A stretch of 64,000 bases of DNA from Glandiceps talaboti (taxonomy: Eukaryota > Hemichordata > Enteropneusta > Spengelidae). The notes beneath the pieces are model-generated. The model worked only from the letters and a program-made list of their open reading frames with translations, was not told the origin of the DNA and searched no databases. Positions 43,501 through 55,000 of the stretch are shown here, piece by piece. The stretch lies in the NCBI RefSeq assembly GCF_964340395.1, contig NC_135560.1, positions 13,905,098 through 13,969,097 of the forward strand, given 5' to 3'. Each line of letters opens with the position of its first letter. Position 1 is the stretch's first letter. The position numbers and the translations under genes were made by a program.

Positions 43501-46500
43501 CAAAGCCTCTTTCATTTTACGGACAGCGGCTAAACTTATAGTTGGGTCAAAATGGCAATTGACACCAACAATATCAGCTCCTGAAATGCAGAACAAATGA
43601 TATAGAATTGTCATGGACGCCTACAAACAGCTGCCCAATATGTGTCGCCTTGCCTTTTGCACAAGCAGAACTCTAAAAGGTCTCAATTGGATTGATTCAT
43701 CTGTGGGATATTATGCAGCTATTCGGATTCGTAATAATTTATTTGAAAAACATTTCAATACTGACACTTCTTTCAACAGGCACATACATCCTCAACACAA
43801 GTACAGACACATCCCCAGACACACAGCCTAAGTACACACCCACACCCATACACATACACATGCACACACACGCACGCATGCATGCATGGAACAATTCCAC
43901 CACTCAGTTTTACAAGCCATCCTTGTAAAATATGTTTGATTGTATCAATTTCTTACCAGCTTTGACCATTCTGACGGCACATTCACCAGTTGAGACACCA
44001 TGCAAATCTCCATCAGGTCCAATACATAGTGAACAAGCCACTGGTTTGCCTATCTCCTTGCATACTTCGATAGCCCACTCAGATTCTTCTACATGCTCAA
44101 AATACTACAACGAACGATATTTTAAAAGATGGTTATGCTATAAATTTTATCTGTTTTCCAGAATTTAACAGAAATGGTCGACCTCAAAATAAAAAATATC
44201 TCAACAAAAGACAAGACACGGTGAGATTCTTACCTCAGCGATCATGAAATCGACATCATTATCCTTGAATACTTTCATTTGTTTGCGGAATTCTTCCTGT
44301 GTATGCTCTTTTCCCTTGCCACTCAGGTAGGTAGGGGTCTGTGACACTCCTCCTGCCACTAGAGCAGTTCCCTCTGATGCAACTCCTCTGGCTATTAAGC
44401 ATGCCTCGTTGTTCACATTGGCACCCTACAGAAAACAAAATATTACTCTCTGTCTGTTCTCCTTCAACTTCTGTTTTATCTTTAAATTTAAAAAAACAAT
44501 AAAAGTGAAATATTAACGCTATCAAAGGCAACTGATTTATGTGGTGTGCAAATCATATTCTTAAACTGACTGGCTTGAAAAAACCCACTCAAACTGATTG
44601 GTCACAATGGGGAGTGATAATGTACATCAGCCTAATTAACTATTCAAAACTCCAGAGCACACAGACTACACAACATCATATCTAGACTACCAAATTTAGA
44701 CTACCAAATTTATAAGGAGGCAGTCATGCAGTTAGACCAATGAGAAATCAATAGCAATTTTCCAGAAGCTGTAACAATTCACACGGCTAAATCTGGCTCC
44801 CAAGCGTAGAAGTTTAATTCAAGCCCTGACGCAATATGATATAACGAAACATGTACAAAAGATCTGATTTTAAGTTTGTGTTCTCTCTGCGGCTGGCTGT
44901 ATTAACTTACGGTCATTTTTTTGGGGTCGATGTTACCCCTGTTAACAAGTTTGTCATCACTGGCATAGAAGGTGAAGGTCTGCATCACATCGGAGCCTGC
45001 GCGTAAAAACTCACGATGCAGTTGACGAACTGTAAGACAAGACAAAACGCATCTATTAGTCCAGTACATCTCTACATCTACTCTAAGCCCAGTGATAAAG
45101 TAAACAATTGAACTGGTGAAAAATGAAAATTGCAGCAAACAAGCTTGTCTTAAAAAAGTGGCCTTCACCGAGGCTCAAATTTTGTATTGCATGCTATTGT
45201 CACGCAAATTGTTTTGTTTGAGAGGGAGAGGTGCTTGACCTGCGACATCCACTTTTTTTACCAGTTTTATGGTTATCAACTTTAAGAGACCAATAGCAAA
45301 GCTTTCAGGAAAAGGGAAACTTTGCAAAACCTGATAATACATAAAGTTAATGTATTCTAAGTGGCACTGTTGAAAATAAATTTATACTGGAATGATTGAT
45401 GAAAGCATCCTTAATAGAATAGTTGAACAATACCACTAAAACATTTTTTTTGTCATCAATTAGGTCCGATCATTTCATTGAAGTCTTCTCATTTGTCTAT
45501 TTTTTCAAAATGTCAGCACATACAAAACCAATTCATGCTATTTTTCTTTCTCTCATGCTCATTTTCAATATACTCAACCATATCTTTTATAAACCCATCC
45601 CTAATCCTTGTATACCATGTCAATGGGAGCATAGACGCCATTGTCTTGTATTAACAAAGGAACCCCCCCCCCCTCCCCAGGTGAATAGCAATGCGGCTAT
45701 GTGTTTCTCTCATCCCTAACACAGGCACAGTTGATTCTAGGACATTAACTCGAGTGGATAACAGCCCTTATCTCTTATCTACTCTACCAAATCGTACTAC
45801 AACAAACTCCTTTTGTCTTATGTAATCCTATGCCCAGCTATCCAAACCATAATATTGTCTGATACACCACAGCCCTGATAAGAAACAATGTTGTTCTTTT
45901 TTCAAAGTTCAGATCATTTATGAGTAAAAGGATTACTAATTATCTTCAACCTGTCATGCTGAAGGTCACATCATAATTAAATGCATGTCATTCTCAATAC
46001 TTGATATGCAGAAATGGTTGAATCTGCAAATACTCCTGTCTATTTCCACAAATAAACAAACTTAAAATTACTCCAAAGAACACACATTCTTACCTGCTTC
46101 TGGACTCTCCACAGTTGCTTCAGGTGTCCAAGGGCCAGCTTTCACATAACCTCTCTTTTCTAAGGCAAACACAAACCCACCATCTCCGATTACAACCTCA
46201 CCATTATCCAAGCGTTCAAGGATTCCTTTGGGCTAAATGCAATTTAGAACAAGAGATTTTTTTACTCATTTTTTAATTATTCATGAAATAAAAAAAAAAA
46301 AAAAACTTTCAATAAAAAATATTGCCAAACCTTTTTTACACCATTCATTGTGTAGGTTCTGCTCTGCCCAGAAACTGTAGAAGAAATGGCCTAGTTTCAA
46401 ATAACCTTGGGGTTTTGTAGTCCGCATGCCAGGGGGTGCTACACTAAGCTTGTCAATGTTTCAAAGGAGAGTCAACTATCTCACTGATTACATATGTCAC

Positions 46501-47529
46501 CCATCTCTACTACAAAATAACATACTAATTACTCTTGGCTGATGGTTTCAAACCCTTTCTATGTGATAGTTTTTGCTAAAGTTTGTCAGAGCCGATTCAC
46601 CCAAAGAAATTCAAATTGGATTTGTGTATGGACATTGGCAATATTCAAATTCAAGTAACATCTGTCACTGTCAGTCATAATAGACAGACACTGCCATTGG
46701 TCCATTAATTTCAAGGACAACCAAAGCCAGCCACCAGGTATAAGATACAGCACCGGCACCACACACACCATGCCGGGCATGTACCAGTGCAGTAGCAGTA
46801 CGCTATTAACTGAACACCAGACATATTTGCATTTCAGTGCAGTGTTCAGATGTTTTAGAGTGTTTTTTGTGATTGACACAGGTACTGAGGTGACACGTGA
46901 ATGGTTCATTGCAGTTCACGGCTTTACAAAAATGATACTCAGCACTTTACAAACTTTTTTTTTGTTTTAAAGTTCACATTTCACTCACTTTTAATTCAGT
47001 AAGTGCTCTGTGGATTTGCACTTGACATAACGGTTAACCGTTAAGAATAGTACTAATAATAAATGTCCGAATTCCGAAACACTCCAAGCTTGAAACACGA
47101 AACTGAAATTGGAAAATGCCCCAGTCATTTATCTTTAGTAACAAAAAAATTGTTAACATTTTGATGACACACTGTACGCCTTCTCAGAACCAAGGTCAGG
47201 AGAGATGGTCACTTTTAGAGATAATCAATAGTTACTGACGCGTATGACGCGTGACATGCTTGTTCAGAGAGTTGGCAGGGTGGGTACGCCACCATGTGAC
47301 TCCCGGTTTATAGCATACATGTCTGGACATATAATACATGGACACCATGAAAGGGAAAGTTACGATACCATGAAAACTTTGTACATGTCTTCTAGCTTCA
47401 CACACTCACCTGTTTAGCCTTCTTTGCATCTGATGCCATAGCTGTGGAGGTGTAAATTGTCCGATTAAACTTCGGCAAATTAGTTACCCTTCTAGAAGCG
47501 CGGACAGCGAGTACGGCAAGCAAACGCAT
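40558..47529 (-). CDS. BHMT: Betaine-homocysteine S-methyltransferase, copy 2 (complete)
   Basis: Zinc-dependent methyl transfer from betaine to homocysteine, producing methionine and dimethylglycine. Exons on the - strand: 47439-47410 (from the inner ATG) or 47529-47410 (from the upstream ATG), 46232-46094, 45029-44911, 44425-44234, 44104-43957, 43580-43398, 41759-41531, 40732-40558 (TAA). From the inner ATG the protein has 404 aa (human 406). Motifs: IGDGG at 25-29, Glu160 (human Glu159), GVNCHF with Cys218, GGCCG with Cys300/Cys301 (human 217, 299, 300). PFALEPR replaces the PFGLEPR of human. The upstream in-frame ATG adds 30 residues ([15 protein letters not shown]...) that look like a mitochondrial presequence; both ATGs have a purine at -3. 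The gene is divergent from DMGDH and shares its promoter region. The stop codon overlaps an AATAAA hexamer. Confidence 0.92.
41864..42674. mobile_element. 811-bp foldback element with 9-bp TSD
   Basis: Two arms of about 275 bp in inverted orientation (41864-about 42140 and about 42403-42674), with ends ACGAGTGTGAAGCTACC and GGTAGCTTCACACTCGT. The 262-bp centre is non-coding. TGATAAAAA is duplicated at 41855-41863 and 42675-42683. The BHMT copy 1 intron keeps the empty site with a single TGATAAAAA at 30431-30439. It therefore inserted after the segmental duplication. The 9-bp duplication and long arms suggest a non-autonomous Mutator-like element. Confidence 0.92.
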
Positions 47530-47860
47530 GGTGAACTCTACTTTTTGCACACGGGTTGTAGACTGGCTGTTCCGTGTCTGGCCACGTGTACCACTTTCTC
47601 TTTTGGGGTTGATGGGAATAAGTTTATTTTGAATAAAGTCGCACAGATTATTATCTTTTTTTAAATTCTGGATGCACGTCAAAAGAGACACACTACAATC
47701 TATTTGCAGAGTGTGAATACGTTTATCGTTTGTGTGAAAAGATATCAGATTTCCAGGGGGAGGGGAGACACTTATGTGTAAAGCGGTAAACAATGCCACG
47801 AAGGGTAGCCTAGATGCTTTGATTGACGCAGAGTGGCCTTGTGAATGAATGCAGCCAAAC
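47530..47860. promoter_or_regulatory. Bidirectional BHMT/DMGDH promoter region
   Basis: 331 bases separate the upstream BHMT ATG (- strand, 47529) from the DMGDH ATG (+ strand, 47861), or 421 bases from the inner BHMT ATG. Both transcripts must start in or next to this interval. I see no obvious TATA box in a useful position. Confidence 0.7.
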
Positions 47861-50800
47861 ATGGCGATGCTTCGTACCGCTGGGTGGCTGAAAGGGCTTC
47901 GAACATCGGCGTATTTCCAACAAGCCCGATTGACTACCTCAGCTCTGCAGCGATTTTCAACAACATCTAATAACTCAAAGTAAGTGGAGTGAATAAGTGG
48001 AAAACAAGGAACCACGAAAGGGCAACAATCTCTACGAAACTTGTCGAAAGTTGCACATGTTTTGAAGATGTCAGAACTATAGTATAGTTCTTAGTATACA
48101 CAGCAACTCTCGTTTCGTACATAGTCTGTCTGGTCGTTGATGGTTATTCATGTCAGAGTCGTGGACATGTTTACCTGCTGCTAGTGTTGGAGACACGTTA
48201 TTGTTCAATTTTAGGACAACTGAACTGATAAGGTTCAGTAGTATTACACTTTATTACAGGCTTGTATGGTGAGGTGTCTGTCTGTCTGTACTGTCTCTCT
48301 GTCTGTCTCTCTGTCTGTCTATCATGTCTGTGGCTAATATTAAAACTCAAAAACCACCGGCCCGATTGCCTTAGTATTTCAATATTTGGTGGGTTATTAT
48401 TTTTGGTGACTAGTTGGAAAATTGCTCAAAGCAAAGTCATCGCATCACAGGTGTGTGTATTGGTAAAAAAATGTCATTTTGGGTCAAAAACTTAACTCGG
48501 AAACTACTCAGGCAGGGCAGATTGGTCAACCTTCTAAGGGGTGATGTGCAGATTATAAATTGTTCTTGACATCATGTGATATGCAACTTAGGTCTAAAAA
48601 TGTATCAAAAATCTTTAATTAAAAATTACTGAGCAGATTGCCCTGAATTTAATGGTGGTGGGGTTAATGTGGATGTGTAGAAGGTGTATTCAGGACATGA
48701 TGAACCCCATCAGTGATATGTGAATGGTCTAAAAATCTAAATTGTTTTCAAAAATCTAAATCTCTAAAAGTGCATGGTGAATAGGTGAATATCGTTTGCT
48801 GCACTGTCAGCGACTGCAGGGTTAGGTTGATTCTCCGTCAGTGTCTGTCCTCCATCGTCCGTCTGTCAACTTTGCTACTTTCATCTTCTCCTCTAAAACT
48901 GCATGGTCAATTGACCTGAAATTTGATGTGTAGGTGTCATTTGATGAGCAGATTTAAGTTTGTGCAAGACAAGTTGATTAGGTCATTGTGAAGCAAATTA
49001 GGTCTAAAAATAGAATTTTTGGTAAAAATGTTTCCAAAACTACTGGACCAATTGAGTTGAAATTTGTTGTGTTGGTGTCTTGGGATGTGCAGATATAAGT
49101 TTGTTCAAGACAAGTTGATTGGGTTATTAATATACAAATTAGAGGTAATGTAGAATTTGTGTAAAATGGCGACGATAATATAAAAGTACAATATTTTAAC
49201 AACTTTCTGTGTGAAATGTGTTCTATAATGTGTGTGATTCATCACATGAAACCACAAACCACTTCATTTCTTTGCTAAAACAAAACTGTATAGTGGGAGA
49301 GCAGAACAGCAGAACCACTTCTACATGTTACAAAAATAAAAACAAAAAAATAGTAGAGCTATTCTGACTGATCGGTCGCTTGTTACTTCTACTAACCTAA
49401 ATGATGTTTATATTTATTTTGTAGTGAGAATGGCAATGGAAGGCTCAACAAGAGACCAGGAGATACAGCTGACACATTGATTATTGGTGGAGGGTGTGTA
49501 GGTGTCAGCACAGCATATCACTTAGCCAAGGCAGGAATGAAAGATGTAGTATTGCTGGAAAAGTCAGAGTTGACAGCTGGATCAACATGGCATGCTGTAA
49601 GATTTTCTGTTTTTTGTTTCCCACTCTGACGTTTTTTTCAGTATTTCTTGAATTTTGTATAAGAATATAGACTGTTTACATGCGAGAATGATCAGAGCAT
49701 TGAACCTTATAATAGAATAGATAGGTTTCTGCAGGGACTCCATTAAGTGTATACACCCACATTGCTAGAGGTACACAGACCTTTCCAACATTAACTTTTG
49801 ACCTTGACCTTCATCTTCAAAGTCAAATTGAAATTTGCACAAAAATAATTTTGCCATACAACAAACCAGTGAGGGGGGCTATGCTTTCAATGAAGGCTTG
49901 TTATTTTTGTTTTCTTATATTTTTCTTATAAGTTTGAAGTTATCCATGGCTGAAAACCCAGAATTTTCTCATTGACACATTGTGCAGCACATAAACTTTG
50001 TCATATACATTATCAAAAGAATAGATTGTACAAAATCACCCTAGCCATGTTAAGAAAAGGCACTTTATTCAGTTCTGCAATTTTCTTTTAAATTGTTATC
50101 ACAAACATCATTCGAATAGTGTGTAGAGAGGTATGCAATTTGTAGTTTACTTTAGCCTAAGGCCAACAGTGTATCATATTGCAATTCTAAATGTGTATGT
50201 GATTTAAATTTCGTGTGTTGAAATGTATTTTTAAATCCCCTATGTCTTTGATTCAAACAGTAGATTGTCTGCAACTACATTTACGTTTGTGAAATAGCAA
50301 CAAAACATTATCCCTGTGTCAAACATTCTCTATACAAATCAGGCTGTATGGGGGATCTAAAGACTGTTGACTGTACTCATAATCATATGTCAGTCTGAGT
50401 GCACAGCCTAGTAAAGCAGTCCATTTGCATGCTGGTGTAATTCCTTCTCATGGCCCAGCGAACAACAATTTCTCAGTTTTGAGGTAACACACCAATAGCT
50501 ATAGATAGCTAAACCTCAGATTTGATAGCCTTAACCTTTCAACCCTGGATGGTTAGTGGTGTAATATGAGCTCTGACATCAGTGACAACTGCATAACTCT
50601 CAATGCAAAATCATGTCATTATAAAATCATGAAATTCAGTGTATATAGATTTGAAATCTGTCAGTAACAGAGCTATATACTAAAGAGATACCAGGAGATG
50701 ACAAGGAAATTGACAGAGTAGTTTGCTATAAAGGTGAATGAACAAGCAATGCAATGGGAAAGTTCTGGGTTAATATCTAAGCCACACCCACATGGTAACA

Positions 50801-51750
50801 TGTGGGCAATCTGATGGTTGTAGAGGTTACTTATATACGTGTAGCTCAGTCATGCATGTATGATTTGAACTGTGATTTGAAAAAGCTAATCCTTGCTTGT
50901 TAAAACAATGTTCATACATACATACATACATACATACATACATACATACATACATACATACATACATACATACATACATGATACAGACCTACATATATGT
51001 ACAAATATTATGTAACGAAATGTCTCCAAGTGTAGAAATGGCATGTACATGTAATCAGTATGGTGAACTGCATTCTCAATCTTCAGTTTGTAATATAACA
51101 CCCTCCTGTGTATGTGATGGCCATGAATTAAACCAGGATTGTTTCCAAAGTTATGTCCTCCTAACTTTTTATGCATCATCTGCATGATTGCAGTCTGTCC
51201 ATATTTTAATAGTCAGCATATATCTGTAAATATATATAAGCACTATAAAACCTCTGCAACCCCAGTATCCATTATAAAACACTCCATGTCGGTACTACTA
51301 GTGACTAACTACATGTACTAGGTCACTCAGAACATGATATGCAAACTGGTCTTGACCTTTTAGATAATGAAAATGAACAGACACTTTTGATCATCATGCA
51401 AATGCCCCTACCCCACTCCACCCCCATCCACCCCACCCTCCCTACACACACACACACAGAAAGGCGGCATTGTACAGTATTTATATCCCTGTATATTATA
51501 TGCACATATTATGTGAAAACTTAAACCTCAAACTGTATTTGAAAATTGAAATAATTGCAAACATTTCTACAATTGCAGAATTTCCCATCACCACCCAGTT
51601 ATTAAAGGGCATTGGACACTTACTGCCATTACGGTTGTTGTTTGATAGATATACATTTTTTAGCTCATATTTATTTCAATCAAAAAGAAAAGAAAAATGC
51701 ATGAACAGCCATTTACATTGTAAATAGTATGATGAACTACATGATATGTA

Positions 51751-51782
<32 letters not shown>

Positions 51783-51974
51783 TGTGTATTCATATACCAT
51801 ATACTCACTGGCGAGAACAGTGCTCGGTGCAATATATGCATGTATGTGTGTGTGTGTGTGTGTATGTATTTATGTGTGTATGTATGTATTTATTTGTGTG
51901 TCTGTCCGTCTGTCTGTCTGTGTATGTATGTATGTATGTATGTATGTATGTATGTATGTATGTATGTATGTATG

Positions 51975-52006
<32 letters not shown>

Positions 52007-55000
52007 TGTATGTATGTATGTATGTATGTATGGAACCATTGTTCACCAAGCCTTCATTTATTTTTGTTACATATAAAAGGTACTGCACAGACTTGTTTGA
52101 ATGACCTCCGACCTTATCTATGCACAAAAGCTAGGTGATATTGAATACTCACTCCTATGGAAAGGGATTACCTCAATAATAGAGACCACATGTTTAGTTG
52201 CACTATTCACTGGTTGTATTTGCATGGATGTACAATCACTGTTAATTTATGTTGCATACTGGAAGGATTATTGTAATTTAATGTATACAATGTTATTCAG
52301 TGATTTTAGTGTCCATGAATTTTTTAGAGAAAATTAAATTATAGAGTTGTAATCATTTAATTTTACACCCCTAGTACCATTTAGCCTGTCATTTTTAGTA
52401 CAAAAGTTTTCCACATTTTGATCACAGTTGATCATTTAATGCTTCATGAGTATTTCTTCATTTGGTCAAAAAGTTGTTCCAGTAAAATGTAAGATATTAC
52501 TTGTTCAAAGTATGTTGTCACCTGAGTCTCAAATGACTTTTTATGTAAGAGTTGAAAAATGTCACGTGCCCTTCTACTAATAAAACATATCCACAGCCAT
52601 ATATTGGTTGAATTGCAGGGAAATGATGAAGAGATATATGATTTGTGAAATTACTTATGATATAAAGATGTCACCAGATTCACTTTAAAACAGACATTGT
52701 CATAATTCTTGGTCTCTTGCACTCGGTAAACAACAGAGTAAAAAAAATTTAAATAATTAGAAATGATTCCATGTAGTGAATAATAATGGTGAACTTATCA
52801 ACAGCTAGGTCAATTAGTGCACAACATAGTATACTTTTGAAATGAGATGGGTAACACTGTTGTACAATGTATACATGTGGTGTACTTTTAATTATAAAGA
52901 AGTATCTAGTCGTAGTCCCTTGCAGTGGATTAAATCAGTTTGTACAGTTTGCTACTTGTGCAGTGAGCGGTTCTGAAGGTATCCATAACCTCTCATCACA
53001 CTGGGACATATTCTAACATAATTTTTAATGAATTACATTTCTCATTTTTAACATGTCTAAACAGATCACGTTGTATACTACATCAAACATATTTGCATTT
53101 TTGTTCTTTTAAAAATATCGTTATTACACTTATGTACCCAAATAGAATTGTCAGTTTTCTAAACAGTTTTAAGAAAGTTATATCTAATCTAATCTAATCT
53201 AATCTAAGCTAATCTATCCATATTCATGTATGGAAATTACACATTTTGAATACCAAATATGTGCTATGTAATGTTATTTTGAAAAATTAAGTTAACTATG
53301 AATGGATCAAATAATACTTGATAGATTTACTAATTTTGATTTACTTTGAAGTATAATGATTAAGTCAAACTTTTAATAATTCTGGTAATAAAAATAACCT
53401 TTGTAACAGGTTCCGTTTGGCCATGGTCTGATGTCGGCAGTTATATATTTATATACTTGTAACATTAGCCTATCTCATTGTAGTGTTCTTTATGTATCAT
53501 ACCTATGTGTACCCAAATAGAATTGTCAATTTTCTATACAGTTGTAATAAAGTTATATCTAATCTAATCTAATCTAATATAATCTAATGTAATCTAATGT
53601 CCAGCCAAGCATGCATTGACAGTTAAGTGTCATTTGCTTAATGTTTACGAAACTCACCTGAGTGAAAACCATAAACATAACATTTATGTATTAAATTCAG
53701 CTTGTGCCACTTTTACAACACTTTTACATGAAATACTTTTCATAAAAAACAACACAAGAGTATTAGATAATGTGCCACCAGTTATCAAACTCTCACTGAT
53801 AAGTAGATGGATGCTGTTTGAAATAAAATCAGCAGGAAATAACAAAGTGTCATAGAATGTTCATTTTTTTATCGGATATACCATCCCATACTGATTCGGA
53901 ATTTTGTATTTTTTTCAATCAGGCTGGATTGGCTGCATATTTTCATCCCGGTATCAACGTCAGGAATATACACTACTACAGTATCAAATTATTTGAACAA
54001 TTAGAAGAAGAAACTGGACAGGTGAGTGCGTAGTATAAATGTCAAAGTTAAAGTGATTATTGTTGAACTTTCATGTGTTATATAGTTGTGCACTTCCCCA
54101 GAGTGTGAACCAACTATGCAGGGAATTTTGATGTCAGATATACTTCGGTTCAAATTGTTGTACGAATTGAGATCATACATATGGAAATCGAGGGGAGGGG
54201 GGAGTAACAGTTGTATCTTTTCTGTAAACAATGCACTGTTCCACAGTGTAACCTATACATGGATTTAGACTTCACGTGTATGTCATTACACCAAAGTACT
54301 TGTAGCATGCAGTTGAGACAAGTACATTAGCTGCCTGGAATTTTGGCGGGAAAATTTTATTGACCGGTATTCTTCTTTCAGCCAGATTTGCATACTTCTT
54401 TGAATGTTCTTTGGTCTATACTGAAAGCCTTTCAGAGTCTTTTGTTAGGTGAAATACTAGTGAAGTATTGTGTACCACTTCATTGAAACCAAGATTTTAA
54501 AAGACAGTGCTGCTCATATTGTTACACTAGAATGAACACAGTTATATAATGTTAACTTCCTGGCCATTGAAAGCATGGGTTGGTATGTTGCAGTCTAACA
54601 TACTAGGGGTATTGATTTACAAAATGTCCCTTTGATAGAACCAGTTTCAAATCTATTTCAGACTTAGTTTTCTCTTCAGTTAAAACTTATCCTCAACTTT
54701 TACATCATTTATTCCACAGACTCTAATCTTTTCGGGAAAAAAAACAATTTTTTTACAATCTTACTGTCATAGAATATTGAATTATTTATGCAAAGAAGGC
54801 AAAGTTTATTTGTATTTGCATATTATATAAAGGTGAAATCATATTATTAAAGTGGTCATATGGATGAGGATTGGGTATTTATTTTTGGAGTTTTAATTTA
54901 TGAAACAATGTTATCATGGCTTCCTACTTGAAAAATTCAATGTGAAACAACATATGCTAAATCCTTGTTTGTAACTCAATAAATTGCAAAAGATTAATAA

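Larger units (their letters stand above)
35527..46527. repeat. Tandem segmental duplication, unit 2
   Basis: Collinear with unit 1 (25527-35183). It carries BHMT exons 8 to 2 and, unlike unit 1, the LINE at 36274-39354 and the foldback at 41864-42674. It lacks about 150 bases present in unit 1 around 33170-33340. Confidence 0.9.
49597..53922 (+). other. Long intron 2 of DMGDH
   Basis: A 4.3-kb intron. It contains ACAT, TG and TGTA microsatellites and two retroelement tails. No exon-like stretch with family similarity is seen; the flanking exons join ...STWHA to [10 protein letters not shown] without gap relative to the known protein. Confidence 0.75.

Noticed and set aside
47540-48015. Open frame extending the BHMT frame upstream to a Met at 48015, antisense to DMGDH exon 1
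   Set aside because: Beyond the 47529 ATG the residues show no family similarity and overlap the divergent promoter and DMGDH exon 1; an open frame by chance is the simpler reading.
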